This document shows, piece after piece, positions 51,535 to 60,540 of a stretch of 64,000 bases of DNA. Origin of the DNA: Halosolutus gelatinilyticus (GTDB taxonomy: Archaea > Halobacteriota > Halobacteria > Halobacteriales > Natrialbaceae); assembly GCF_023028105.1 (NCBI RefSeq), contig NZ_CP095491.1, positions 310,001 to 374,000 of the forward strand, read 5' to 3'. Position numbers and translations under genes: made by a program. The notes under the pieces are model-generated. The model ran no database searches. It saw only the letters and a program-made list of their open reading frames with translations, and was not told where the DNA came from. The stretch's first letter is position 1. Each line of letters starts with the position of its first letter.

Positions 51535-52491
51535 GTGAATCTCTATCGTAGCGCCCGGGCCGTTGCCGGGGCGTCCGGCGACGACGTGATCGACTGGCGA
51601 TCGGCCGCCGAGGCGGCCAAGGCCGCGACCGACCCCGGTTCGCTCGAGCTCGAACCGGGCGAGGGCGAGGCCTACGCTCGCGACGTTCGAGACGCGCGGA
51701 CCGCCGTCCGGTCGATCGCCCAGGTCGAGTTCGACGTCCCGGACACCGTCGAAATCCAGAACCGCCACCACTGGATCGACGCCAACGTCGACACCTTCGA
51801 GCGCGTGATGGGCACCCTGGAGACGCACAACGGCGTCTTCCCCGACGTCGCGCGAACGATCAACACGGGCACGATGACCGTCCTGCTCTCGTTTCTCGGC
51901 CGGAACGTCCTCGGCCAGTACGACCCGCTGTTGCTCGCCGACTCGCCGGCCAACGAGCACGCCCTCTACTTCGTCCGGCCGAACATCATCCGGGTCGCCG
52001 ACGCCCTCGACGCTGACTACGATCGGTTCCGGCGCTGGATCGCCTTCCACGAGGTGACCCACGCCGCCGAGTTCGGCGCCGCGCCGTGGCTGTCGACCCA
52101 CCTCGAGAATCGCATGAAAGACGGCATCGCGGCCCTCTCCGACGGCTCGTTCGATCGGGAGGCGTTCCGGGATCTCGACGCGGCGATGACCGTCGTGGAG
52201 GGGTACGCGGAGTTGCTGATGGACCACGCCTTCGACGACGAGTACGAGGACCTGCGCCGGAAACTCGACGCCAAGCGACAGGGGCGGGGTCCGCTACAGC
52301 AGCTGTTCCGACGCCTGCTCGGCCTCGGCCTCAAGCAGCGCCAGTACGAACGCGGAAAGAACTTCTTCGAGCACGTCGTCGCCGTACGCGACCTGGAGAC
52401 GGCGAGTCTGGTCTGGGCCCACCCCGACAACCTCCCCACGCACGAGGAACTCGACACACCCGGACTGTGGCTCCGGCGCGTCGAACGCTGA
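51535..52491 (+). CDS. Zinc-dependent metalloprotease, coenzyme-F420-biosynthesis-associated type
   Basis: This 318-residue protein has HEVTH at residues 172-176 (IAFHEVTHAAEF) and the conserved segments INTGTMTVLLSFLGRNVLGQYDPLLL and VEGYAELLMDHAF, which mark the DUF2342/zincin-like family found in actinobacteria and haloarchaea near F420 genes. It is likely a membrane-associated or cytoplasmic protease; the substrate is unknown. The GTG at 51535 lies about 28 bases after a TATA-like gcttttg, giving a leaderless start. A 31-residue longer frame upstream is not supported. Confidence 0.87.
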   Translation: MNLYRSARAVAGASGDDVIDWRSAAEAAKAATDPGSLELEPGEGEAYARDVRDARTAVRSIAQVEFDVPDTVEIQNRHHWIDANVDTFERVMGTLETHNGVFPDVARTINTGTMTVLLSFLGRNVLGQYDPLLLADSPANEHALYFVRPNIIRVADALDADYDRFRRWIAFHEVTHAAEFGAAPWLSTHLENRMKDGIAALSDGSFDREAFRDLDAAMTVVEGYAELLMDHAFDDEYEDLRRKLDAKRQGRGPLQQLFRRLLGLGLKQRQYERGKNFFEHVVAVRDLETASLVWAHPDNLPTHEELDTPGLWLRRVER

Positions 52492-52547
52492 CCGGCCGGC
52501 GACCGATCGGTCCCCGCCGCCCCGCCTCGACGGTGCGGTCGCGATCG

Positions 52548-52748
52548 TCAGGCGATCCAGTACAGATACCACAGCAACGCGCCACCGGCGAGCAGTCCGC
52601 CGATCGCCGCGACGCCGGCGACGAGCAGCGACGCGCCGCCCTGGAGGGCGATCGTCCCGCCCGAGAGGCCGACCAGCGCGACGAACGCGATCGCCAGTCG
52701 CGTCGAGGCAGACGTCAACCCCGTCGATCGCGGCGGGTCGCGTCTCAT
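52548..52748 (-). CDS. Small two-span membrane protein
   Basis: This 66-residue protein has two hydrophobic segments (LAIAFVALVGLSGGTIALQG and LLVAGVAAIGGLLAGGALLWYL) with a basic N-terminus (RRDPPRSTG). Glycine-rich helices may pack as a hairpin. Its start overlaps the stop of the NTF2-like gene by 4 bases, so it is the second gene of that operon. No family is recognised. Confidence 0.6.
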   Translation of the reverse strand: MRRDPPRSTGLTSASTRLAIAFVALVGLSGGTIALQGGASLLVAGVAAIGGLLAGGALLWYLYWIA

Positions 52749-53206
52749 ATCTCGTGCGGGGCGCTGACGTGCATCGACTGGAAGCCCCACGCCGGCCGCC
52801 CGCGGTCAGTTCCCTCCTCGCTCGTCGACCGCTCGTCGTCGATCGCCGCTTCCTGGACGTCCAGGGGACCGGACGTTGCGTCCCGCCGGACGAGCGTCCC
52901 GCTCCAGCGCGAGTCGAAGCGGCGTCGTTCGCCGGAGATGGTATCGGTCCACGCCATCGTGACTTCGTCCGCGAACGTGGCGAACGCGCCGCGATCGTCG
53001 ACGGCGAGATTCGTACTCTCGACCGTCCACTCGGCCGTCGTCTCGGTCTGTTCGCGCAGCGCCGTCGCGATCACCTCGGGGCCGTACAGCGCCTCGCTGA
53101 TGCCGAACTTGATCGTCGACCCGCGATCGAGAAAGTAGGGTTCCAGCGGTTCGCCCTCGCGGAGCGCCGCGTAGTAGTCGCGAACCGCGGTCGCCGGACG
53201 CATCAT
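52745..53206 (-). CDS. NTF2/SnoaL-like protein
   Basis: This 153-residue protein has a cone-shaped NTF2-like fold pattern: TAVRDYYAALREGEPLEPYFL helix, GSTIKFGISEALYGPEVIATAL, then beta strands (AEWTVESTNLAVDDRGAFATFADEVTMAW). Haloarchaeal relatives are often of unknown function; they may bind small ligands or act as isomerases. The ATG at 53206 is preferred to a TTG nine codons upstream. It is co-transcribed with the small membrane protein that follows with a 4-base overlap. Confidence 0.75.
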   Translation of the reverse strand: MMRPATAVRDYYAALREGEPLEPYFLDRGSTIKFGISEALYGPEVIATALREQTETTAEWTVESTNLAVDDRGAFATFADEVTMAWTDTISGERRRFDSRWSGTLVRRDATSGPLDVQEAAIDDERSTSEEGTDRGRPAWGFQSMHVSAPHEI

Positions 53207-53307
53207 TGTCGGCGACTCGGCCGCCGCGCTCAAAGACGCAACGGATGCACGCGCAAGGGAATCGGTACCGGGGGCGAGGAGAGCAGGGGTGGCGAGAACC
53301 GCCGGCG

Positions 53308-53859
53308 TTACATGAAGCCCCGATCGACCTCGTCGGTCTCGATCAGGTCGTCGAGTTCCGCGTCGAGCAGCTCCTCGGCTTCCTCGAACCGATCGGAGAG
53401 GTCGTCGAGTTCGTCCGGGCGATCGTACTGGTCGTACGCCATGGGGCCGAAGGCCGGACTTTCGATGGCCTCCATGACGTCGTCGAAGAGGTCCTGCGGC
53501 CGGGTCGGAGCGTCCGCGTGCGTCTCGAGGACGGTCCGAAGCCGCTTCGAGACCGTTTCCGCGTGATCCTCGTCCTCGGGCGGCGACTGGACCGCGAATC
53601 GCCCGCCAGAGTCGTTCTCGGGCATGAACGAGCCGATCTCATCGTCGAGTTTCCGGGCGACTCGCGTCCCGGCGCCGCGAACCTGGTAGGGGTTCTTCGC
53701 GTAGGTCTTCAGGAAGAAGACGCCGGCACGGGGATGCGCGAGGTACATGTCTTCGCCGACGCCGCCCGCGCGGTCGCCGGCGATCGCTCGCCAGTCGTCG
53801 GGGTCGACGTCGCGTTCGGTGACGTCCGCCAGTACGTCCTGCCACTCGCGAATCCGCAT
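53308..53859 (-). CDS. Hypothetical acidic protein
   Basis: This 183-residue protein is not recognised. The first part is beta-rich and well ordered (MYLAHPRAGVFFLKTYAKNPYQVRGAG), and the second part is helical and highly acidic (DELDDLSDRFEEAEELLDAELDDLI), probably a coiled coil. The phrase VFFLKTYAKNPYQVRG looks conserved enough to be structural. It is a stand-alone minus-strand gene next to the NTF2-like operon, 101 bases downstream of which its 3' end lies. Confidence 0.65.
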   Translation of the reverse strand: MRIREWQDVLADVTERDVDPDDWRAIAGDRAGGVGEDMYLAHPRAGVFFLKTYAKNPYQVRGAGTRVARKLDDEIGSFMPENDSGGRFAVQSPPEDEDHAETVSKRLRTVLETHADAPTRPQDLFDDVMEAIESPAFGPMAYDQYDRPDELDDLSDRFEEAEELLDAELDDLIETDEVDRGFM

Positions 53860-54059
53860 ACGCGATGCTTGTGACGCCTGCGGAATGAACGTATCGATTG
53901 GAGCGAACGCGGCTCGAAACCCGTCTCGATCGGTTCGAACGCACCGGAAACGAACGGCTATCGGGTCGAAACTGGGACGGGACTGCCGACGAGGCGCGAC
54001 GATCGAACCAAAAGGAATACGATCGTCCCCCCGACAACAGGGGTAACCACCGGTTGATC

Positions 54060-54311
54060 ATGCCACCACGACGGATATCCTCGGTCGTCGACCTGTTTCG
54101 CGCCGATCCGGCGACGAGTTCGTTGCTCGGAATCTGCCCGCTCGTCCTGGCGATCGGACAGCTCTGTAACAGCTACGTGAACGGCGTGTCGCCGGTCGTC
54201 TCGATCGCGTTCGCCGTCGCGATGATCGCGTTCGCCGTCGTCGCGACGGGACATCACGCCGCCGAACGCCGGCTGCGACGGCTCGATCCGCAGTTCGCGG
54301 ACTCGAACTGA
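54060..54311 (+). CDS. Small two-span membrane protein
   Basis: This 83-residue protein has two hydrophobic segments (LLGICPLVLAIGQLCNSYV and VVSIAFAVAMIAFAVVATGHH) and a charged C-terminus (AERRLRRLDPQFADSN). A longer upstream frame adds 54 basic, low-complexity residues and is unlikely. A TATA-like stretch (ccaaaaggaata) lies about 45 bases upstream. No family is recognised. It converges with the SPW-repeat gene, only 25 bases away. Confidence 0.6.
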   Translation: MPPRRISSVVDLFRADPATSSLLGICPLVLAIGQLCNSYVNGVSPVVSIAFAVAMIAFAVVATGHHAAERRLRRLDPQFADSN

Positions 54312-54336
54312 CGCGTTCCGGCGACGGGCGATCGGC

Positions 54337-54954
54337 TCAGGGCGACTCGGTCCCCGGTTCGGTCGCGACCGATCGAGCCTCGCGGGCGTCGTAGGCGTTG
54401 TACCCGGCCAGTCCCGCGATGAGCAGGCCGGTGACGAGGGTGCTCCAGAACGGACCCGTGGTCATCGCCAGGAGCGCGGGGGCGATTATCAGCCAGAGAC
54501 CCAGTAGCGCGACCAACCCGGCGATGCCGACGCTGAGGGGGACGTCGTTTCTGACGCGGTAGAAGTTGTAGCCGGCGGCGAGGAAGACGACCGCACCGAC
54601 GAGGACGTTGTTCCAGAGCGTCGTCTGCGAGACGTCGTAGACGAACACCGACAGGGCGACCCAGGCGCCGAGCACGGCGATGATCGCGCTGATGAAGGGC
54701 ATCGTCCGCCGGCGTTCCTCGTTCGCGATCCGGGTCGACTCGTCCCGGCGGTCCCGCCCGCGATCGCCTCGATCGCCGACGCCGGTACCGGAGTCGACGG
54801 TTTCACCCGTCTTCTCCGCACGATCATTGATCGCATCGCCTTCGGCGGACGCGTCTACGCGGGTCCGATCGTTCGTCGGGTCCGTGGAGGGTCGATCGTC
54901 GGTCCCGTCCGTCCCGGTTTCGGTCCGTCGCTCGTCACTGTTGGGGTCACTCAT
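54337..54954 (-). CDS. SPW-repeat-like membrane protein
   Basis: This 205-residue protein has an acidic, disordered N-terminal third (DRPSTDPTNDRTRVDASAEGD) followed by four hydrophobic segments (FISAIIAVLGAWVALSVFVYD, LWNNVLVGAVVFLAAGYNFYR, VGIAGLVALLGLWLIIAPALL, FWSTLVTGLLIAGLAGYNAYD). The paired pattern W-x-x-x-hydrophobic-x-G-A/L...A-G-Y-N repeats twice, as in SPW-repeat membrane proteins. Function unknown. The start MSDPNSDERR is preferred to an upstream start that adds 17 basic residues. Confidence 0.75.
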   Translation of the reverse strand: MSDPNSDERRTETGTDGTDDRPSTDPTNDRTRVDASAEGDAINDRAEKTGETVDSGTGVGDRGDRGRDRRDESTRIANEERRRTMPFISAIIAVLGAWVALSVFVYDVSQTTLWNNVLVGAVVFLAAGYNFYRVRNDVPLSVGIAGLVALLGLWLIIAPALLAMTTGPFWSTLVTGLLIAGLAGYNAYDAREARSVATEPGTESP

Positions 54955-55112
54955 GGGAGTCGAGCGTTGCCGCCGGGCGGTCAAAAGCGACCGCGACCGT
55001 TCCACGGCAAGCGGCGACGAGGGAGACGGTAATCTCGGATTACGATCGTTCCGGACGGCCGTCTCCCCGGCGACCGATAGCGTTTTTGACCACTCGCCCG
55101 TGACGAACAGTC

Positions 55113-57851
55113 GTGTACGTACGCGGAACCGTCGCGGGCGAGGTCGAGATCCGATCGGTGTCGACGAGTTACGGCGAGAGCGATCTCGCGGAGGTGCCGC
55201 TCCTGGTCGAAGCGGACGGCGATCGATCGATCGACAGTTCGGGTTCGGACCCGGATCCGGGTACAGCCCCCGATCCCGAGAATCGCGAGATCACGACGGT
55301 GACGCTCTGGAATAAGTGGACCGAGTCCGCCGAGTTACTGGAACCGGGGATGGAACTGCTCGTGACCGACGCGAAAGAAGAGGAATTCCGCGGCGAAACG
55401 AAGTACGCGACCACGGGAGAGTCGTACGTCGTCGTCGAACCGAGCTTTCTCGTGAACGTGACGGCGATCCGCAACTGGGTGGAGTGTCCCCGCCTGTACT
55501 ACCTGAATAAGCTCTCCGGGGTGCCGCTGAACTACCCCGTCGTGAAGGGGACGATCGTTCACGAGGTGTTCGGCGACCTGCTCCGGGGTCGGGACCTGGA
55601 GGAGGCGATCGACGCCCGAGTCGAGGAACGCGGCCTCGAACTGGGGCTGCTCGGCGAGACGCCTGACGCCGTCGCCGACGAGGTCCGCGAGAACGCGACG
55701 GCGATCGAGGGCTGGCTCGAGCAGGGTCGGTTGACGGAGGAGGACAGTTGGCGCTCCGAGCAGTTGCTCATCAGCGAGACGTTCGGCATCCGCGGGCGGG
55801 CCGACGCGATTCGACGGGGCGCCCCGGTCGAACTCAAGACCGGCAAGAACCTCAAAAAGGAGCCGCGGTTCAAGGACAAGGTGCAGGCCGCCTGCTACGC
55901 GCTCCTGCTCGAGGAACACGGCGGCGACGTCGACACCGGCACCCTGCTGTACACCAAGAACTCGGCGCTCGATCGCAACGAGGAAACCGGCGACCTCACG
56001 CCCGCCAAGGAGTTCTCGATGGGCGACGGCCTCCTGAAGTTTGTCGTCCGACTCCGGAACGAACTCGCCGCGATGGAGATCAAAGGCGACGTTCCCACGG
56101 GTTACGAGGGCTCGGCGAAATGCGAGTACTGTTTCGAGCAGGACACCTGCATGGTCGTCTCGGGACGGCTCGACCAGGAGTCGAAGGCCGGCCAGATCGG
56201 CCGACCGCTCCCCGAAGAGGAGCGCGACTACTTCGAGCGCTTCTACCGGGCGATCGAGGAGGAGCGCCGCGAGGTCCACCGCGAGTACGCCAAACTCTGG
56301 GAGCAGGACGCCCAGGAGCGGGCGGACGACGATCGGGCGCTGATCGACCTCGAATTCGACTCGAAGCGCGAACTCGAGGGCGGGCGCTGGGAACTGCGCG
56401 CCCGTCGGGACGGCGGTGCGACCTCGAAGCTTCGCGAGGGCGATCTCGTCCTCGCGAGCGACGGCCACCCGGTCCGCGGCCAGTCGGAACTGGCGCGGAT
56501 CGAGCGGTTGAACGAAGACGAAGTGGTCTTGACCGCCGACGAACCCGTCGAGGTCACCCGCCTCGACGTCTACCCCTCCGAACTGACGACCGATCGCCTC
56601 CTCGTCGCGCTCCACGACTGTCTGCTGAAGGGCGGCGAGCGGCGCAAGGACGTCCTGTTCGGCCGGGCCGACCCCGAGTTCGACGAGATCGAGGATACGT
56701 TCATCGACAACAACGCGGCGCAGAACGAGGCCGTGACGAAGGCGGTGGGTGCGCGAGACTGCGCGCTGATCCACGGTCCGCCGGGGACCGGGAAGACGTA
56801 CACGATCGCCCGGGCCATCCGCGCGATGGTCGAGCGCGGCGATCGCGTCCTCCTGTCGGCCTTTACGAACCGCGCGGTCGACAACGCGCTGGAGGCGCTG
56901 CTGGAGCAACTGGAGGGAACGATCGATGAGGAGCGGATCGTCCGCGTCGGCTCCGAGAGCGGCGTCCGCGAGGACATGGAGCCCTATCGGCTGGAGCGCG
57001 CGGGTGATCCGGACGATCGGGTCGCGAAACTGCAGAACGCGCAGGTGGTCGCGGCGACGACCGCCTCCTGTGGCTCGCGGGTCATGAAGGAGCAGGCCTT
57101 CGACGTCGCGCTGGTCGACGAGGCCGGTCAGCTGACGGAGCCGGGAACCGACGCGGCGATCAACCTCGCCGATCGGTTCGTCCTCGTCGGCGACCACGAG
57201 CAGCTGCCGCCGGTCGTCCGGGCCGAGAACGACCTCACGGAGTCGCTGTTCGAGCGCCTCGTCGATCTGCATCCGGAGGCGGGCGTCATGCTCGATCGGC
57301 AGTACCGGATGAACCAGCGCATCCAGGCGTTCTCCTCGACCGAGTTCTACGAGGGGAAACTCCGGCCGGCCGAACCCGAGGTGGCGTCGCGGACGCTGGA
57401 CGATCTGGACGGCGTCTCGCGGGACGCCCTCCCGGCCGAACTCCGCGACCCCGTCGCGTTCGTCGACGTCGAGGGCGATCGAAGCGCGTACACCGATAGC
57501 GAGGAGGCCGCCCGCATCGCCGAGTTGATCGCGGCCTACGAGGACGCCGGGCTCGATCGCTCCGAGATCGGCGTCATCGCCCCCTTCCGGGCGCAGGTGT
57601 CCGAAATCTCGCGACACGTCCCGGCCGACGTCGCCGTCGACACGGTCGATCGGTTCCAGGGGTCGAGCCAGGAGGTGATCATCGTCTCCTTCACCGCGAC
57701 CGGACGGCTGGAGGGGCCGATCTTCGAGGACTACAGGCGGATCAACGTCGCCCTGACGCGACCCAAGCGCGCGCTGGTGCTGGTGGGCGACTCGCGAGCG
57801 CTCGCGTCCGATCCCGTCTACGAGCGGATGCTCGAGTGGGCCGATCGCTGA
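55113..57851 (+). CDS. Dna2-like nuclease-helicase (Cas4-type nuclease fused to superfamily 1 helicase)
   Basis: This 912-residue protein carries a PD-(D/E)xK nuclease with His150, Asp231, Glu240 and Lys242 (GRADAIRR, VELKTGK), a QAACY motif near 258, and four Fe-S cysteines (Cys125, Cys337, Cys340, Cys346) as in Cas4 and Dna2. The helicase follows: Walker A GPPGTGKT (555-562), DEAGQ at 669-673, and RFQGSSQE with INVALTRPKRAL near the end. The N-terminal 110 residues may form an OB-like part. It probably processes DNA flaps or breaks in replication and repair. The GTG at 55113 is the first start after an AT-rich promoter-like stretch (gtttttgac). Confidence 0.9.
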   Translation: MYVRGTVAGEVEIRSVSTSYGESDLAEVPLLVEADGDRSIDSSGSDPDPGTAPDPENREITTVTLWNKWTESAELLEPGMELLVTDAKEEEFRGETKYATTGESYVVVEPSFLVNVTAIRNWVECPRLYYLNKLSGVPLNYPVVKGTIVHEVFGDLLRGRDLEEAIDARVEERGLELGLLGETPDAVADEVRENATAIEGWLEQGRLTEEDSWRSEQLLISETFGIRGRADAIRRGAPVELKTGKNLKKEPRFKDKVQAACYALLLEEHGGDVDTGTLLYTKNSALDRNEETGDLTPAKEFSMGDGLLKFVVRLRNELAAMEIKGDVPTGYEGSAKCEYCFEQDTCMVVSGRLDQESKAGQIGRPLPEEERDYFERFYRAIEEERREVHREYAKLWEQDAQERADDDRALIDLEFDSKRELEGGRWELRARRDGGATSKLREGDLVLASDGHPVRGQSELARIERLNEDEVVLTADEPVEVTRLDVYPSELTTDRLLVALHDCLLKGGERRKDVLFGRADPEFDEIEDTFIDNNAAQNEAVTKAVGARDCALIHGPPGTGKTYTIARAIRAMVERGDRVLLSAFTNRAVDNALEALLEQLEGTIDEERIVRVGSESGVREDMEPYRLERAGDPDDRVAKLQNAQVVAATTASCGSRVMKEQAFDVALVDEAGQLTEPGTDAAINLADRFVLVGDHEQLPPVVRAENDLTESLFERLVDLHPEAGVMLDRQYRMNQRIQAFSSTEFYEGKLRPAEPEVASRTLDDLDGVSRDALPAELRDPVAFVDVEGDRSAYTDSEEAARIAELIAAYEDAGLDRSEIGVIAPFRAQVSEISRHVPADVAVDTVDRFQGSSQEVIIVSFTATGRLEGPIFEDYRRINVALTRPKRALVLVGDSRALASDPVYERMLEWADR

Positions 57852-57956
57852 ACCCCGGTACCGGCGGTCGGCCGCGATCGACCCCGACCGCCTTCGGGAC
57901 GTGATCTTGTGCCCGATCGATACGTTTTCATCGCGACCGGATCATCGGTTTCACAG

Positions 57957-58811
57957 ATGCGGTTCGAATCGGAAAGCGCCGGGATCTGGGAGGCGTTCCC
58001 CGACGCGTACGCCGGCGTCGCGGCGGTCGTCACGGAGTTCGGCGGGCCGACGGCGCTGATGTTCGTCCTCGCGCTGCTGTACTGGTTGACGCGACGGCGG
58101 GAGACGGCGCTCGTGATCAGTTATGCAGTCGCCGGGGTGAGTTTCATCCTGCTGCTCAAGCTAGTGATCGGGCTGCCGCGACCGCCCGAGGAGGTCTTTC
58201 TGGTCCCGAACGACGACGATCCGTACGGCTTCCCGAGCGGCCACGCGTTCGCCGCGACACTCGTCTACGGCGGCCTGTTGCTCACCTTCGATCGGTACCG
58301 CGACCCGCTCGCCATCGGCGCGGCGACGAGCGCGGTCGTCCTCGTCTCGCTCTCGCGGGTCGTCCTCGGCGTCCACTACCTCGGCGACGTGATCGCCGGC
58401 GCGATCGTCGGCCTCGCCTTTCTCGTCGCCGTTCACGCGATCGTCGCCGGCGATCCGCGCCGCGGATTCGCGCTCGGCGGAGCCATCGCCGTCCCGGCGG
58501 TCCTCGTCACGGGCGGCGAATCCGACGTGCTGATCGCCCTCGGCGGCAGCGTCGGCGGATTGCTGGCGTCGACCCGGCTCGGCTCACTTCCCGACCTCCG
58601 GTCGCGCCTGGAAGGCGCGCTCCTCGTGGTCGTCGGGATCGGCGCGATCGTCGTCGGGGTCGTCCTCGAATCCCTCGCCGCGGCGATCGCGTCGACCCTC
58701 GTCGCGGCGATCGCCCTCACGGCAGTCAACGCCGGCCTCTTCGTCGCGATTTTGCTGGCCCCTGCCGTGGTCGGTCGAGTTTCGATCGGATCAGCGTCGG
58801 TAGCGCGGTGA
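57957..58811 (+). CDS. PAP2-family membrane phosphatase
   Basis: This 284-residue protein has the three acid-phosphatase motifs: K68-x6-R75-P76 (KLVIGLPRP), PSGH at 94-97, and S133-R134-x5-H140-x3-D144 (SRVVLGVHYLGD). Membrane spans lie around each. A further four or five hydrophobic segments form an added C-terminal domain. It removes phosphate from lipid phosphates or diphosphates (for example polyprenyl phosphates). The ATG at 57957 is preferred; a GTG at 57909 adds 16 residues overlapping a TATA-like region. Confidence 0.87.
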   Translation: MRFESESAGIWEAFPDAYAGVAAVVTEFGGPTALMFVLALLYWLTRRRETALVISYAVAGVSFILLLKLVIGLPRPPEEVFLVPNDDDPYGFPSGHAFAATLVYGGLLLTFDRYRDPLAIGAATSAVVLVSLSRVVLGVHYLGDVIAGAIVGLAFLVAVHAIVAGDPRRGFALGGAIAVPAVLVTGGESDVLIALGGSVGGLLASTRLGSLPDLRSRLEGALLVVVGIGAIVVGVVLESLAAAIASTLVAAIALTAVNAGLFVAILLAPAVVGRVSIGSASVAR

Positions 58812-58985
58812 ATATCACGAACGGCAGCGCGCCCGCGACCGTCGAAAAGCGCCTCATACGCGCCGAAGCCGACGTCTCGGACGCGATCGGTCCCTGCAGC
58901 GACGTCCTCGCGGTTCCCGACGCGCCGAGCACGCTACTCGTCGACGGCCGATCCCCGGACGGATTCGACGGATCGGCGCCGGACG

Positions 58986-59183
58986 TTACGCCGAGGAGTA
59001 GTCCACTTTCCCCTCGTCCTCGCTCGTCCGGATCCAGTAGATCCGGGCGTACGGCAGGTGGATGTACCCCTCGCCTTCGAGGTTGACCCGGATTCCCTGA
59101 ACCTTCCCAGAGTCGGTGATGTTGTCGGCGTCGACCGATTCCTCGGCCGTGCCGTCCGGCGCCTCGTACGCGATGGTCGCCAT
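58986..59183 (-). CDS. Small conserved-looking hypothetical protein
   Basis: This 65-residue protein (MATIAYEAPDGTAEES, GKVQGIRVNLEGEGYIH, YARIYWIRTSEDEG) has a beta-rich pattern with a central glycine, in keeping with a small beta-barrel. It looks like a well-formed haloarchaeal gene by composition. It converges with PAP2 and diverges from the K+ channel. No known family is recognised. Confidence 0.6.
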   Translation of the reverse strand: MATIAYEAPDGTAEESVDADNITDSGKVQGIRVNLEGEGYIHLPYARIYWIRTSEDEGKVDYSSA

Positions 59184-59397
59184 ACAACTACCTCTCGGCC
59201 CACGTCAATAAGTGACGTCCACGCGAATTCGGGCCGCTCAGTCGATCTGCTCTCCCGCCTGCTTCCGATCGTCCGCGTCCGATTGCCCCTGATCGTCCGC
59301 GTCGCGATCGGATCGACGCGTCGGCGGCCGGAATCGGCGGCGTTCGGGTCGTGCGATCCCGGCGAGGATTTACCGCCGTCGGCGTGGTTGAACCGCT

Positions 59398-60540
59398 ATG
59401 CTCGAACGACTCCGAACGCGCGGGGGTCGCGTCGCCATCTGGATCGTCGTCACCGTCGCGCTCACGTCGATCGTGACCAGCCTCGTGGCGATCGTGACCG
59501 GGCCGACGATCAGGGCGACCGGCACGCTCGGCACCGTTCAGTCGATCGCCGAGTTCAGCGGCGCGGTCATCGGGTTCGTCCTGCTGGTCGCCGCCTGGGG
59601 GATGCGACGGGGCTACCGGCTGGCCTATGTCGCGGCGGCGGGCCTCGTCGTCCTCGCGGCCGGACACGGCGTCGTTCAGTTCCGGCTGCAGTCGGTTCCG
59701 CTCGTCGTCATCGGGAGCGGCGGCTTCGTCGTCCTGTTGCTGACGAGCGACCAGTTCACCCGATCGAGTTCGCTGAGCGGGGCCCAACTCGGAAGCCTGG
59801 TGTCGTTCGTGGGCGTGCTCTGTTACGGGACGGTCGGCGCGTACGCCCTCCGCGACGAGTTCGCCGAACTGCAGACCGTCGTCGACGCGATCTACTTCAC
59901 GCTCGTAACCGCGAGCACGGTCGGCTACGGCGACGTCCACCCCACCGGATACGCGGCGCGGCTGTTCGCCATCTCGCTGGTCCTGCTCGGTCCGGCGACC
60001 GTCGCCGTCGTGGTCGGCAGTCTGCTCGGGCCGGCGGTCGAACGCTACTTCACCCGCGTCGAGCAACGGGCGAAGGTCAACCTCGACTCCGAACACCCGA
60101 GAACGGTCGTCGTCCTCGGCTACGACGAGACGGCCGCCCCGATCGTCGCGGAACTCGCGCGCCGAAACGCGACCGTCCGGGTCGTGACGACCGACGCGGA
60201 CGCGGTCCCGACCGACGACCTCGACGTCGACGTGCTCGCCGGCGATCCCACCGAGGATCGGACGCTCGATCGGGCGGGACTCGACGACGCCGAGTTGGTG
60301 CTCGCCGCGACGGCTGACGCCGCCAAAAACAGCTACGCGGTGATCTCGGCCCGGGAACGGACGGACGCCCGCATCGTCGCGTTCTCCGACCCGGGACGGG
60401 AGAACGCGCTCGAACGCGCCGGTGCCGACGCCGCCCTCGCGCCGGAGGACCTCGTCGTTCAGGCGACGATCGGAGCCGCGATCGGGACCGCGGAGCCCGA
60501 CGCTCAGTCGGCCGCGTCGGCGGCCTCCCACAGCGGGTAG
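59398..60540 (+). CDS. Potassium channel with RCK-like NAD-binding domain
   Basis: This 380-residue protein has several hydrophobic segments, a two-span ion-channel unit with selectivity filter TVGYGD at 174-179, and a C-terminal TrkA-N/RCK-like domain (RTVVVLGYDETAAPIVAEL) that senses ligands or NAD. The usual G-x-G-x-x-G nucleotide motif is replaced by GYDETAA, so nucleotide binding may be altered. It conducts K+ across the membrane, important in cells that keep high internal K+. Its end overlaps the AIR-synthase-related gene tail to tail by 37 bases. Confidence 0.87.
   Translation: MLERLRTRGGRVAIWIVVTVALTSIVTSLVAIVTGPTIRATGTLGTVQSIAEFSGAVIGFVLLVAAWGMRRGYRLAYVAAAGLVVLAAGHGVVQFRLQSVPLVVIGSGGFVVLLLTSDQFTRSSSLSGAQLGSLVSFVGVLCYGTVGAYALRDEFAELQTVVDAIYFTLVTASTVGYGDVHPTGYAARLFAISLVLLGPATVAVVVGSLLGPAVERYFTRVEQRAKVNLDSEHPRTVVVLGYDETAAPIVAELARRNATVRVVTTDADAVPTDDLDVDVLAGDPTEDRTLDRAGLDDAELVLAATADAAKNSYAVISARERTDARIVAFSDPGRENALERAGADAALAPEDLVVQATIGAAIGTAEPDAQSAASAASHSG

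Noticed and set aside
55335-57617. Minus-strand open frame of about 760 codons
   Set aside because: It is the antisense of the nuclease-helicase, whose motifs are beyond doubt; the antisense product has no family features.
58726-58857. 43-codon minus-strand frame with a hydrophobic stretch
   Set aside because: It overlaps the end of the PAP2 gene antisense, with no promoter seen; possible but not supported.
59220-59380. Minus-strand frame with a very haloarchaeal-looking acidic end (QSDADDRKQAGEQID)
   Set aside because: There is no ATG, GTG or TTG between the upstream stop and the acidic part, so it cannot be expressed as it stands.
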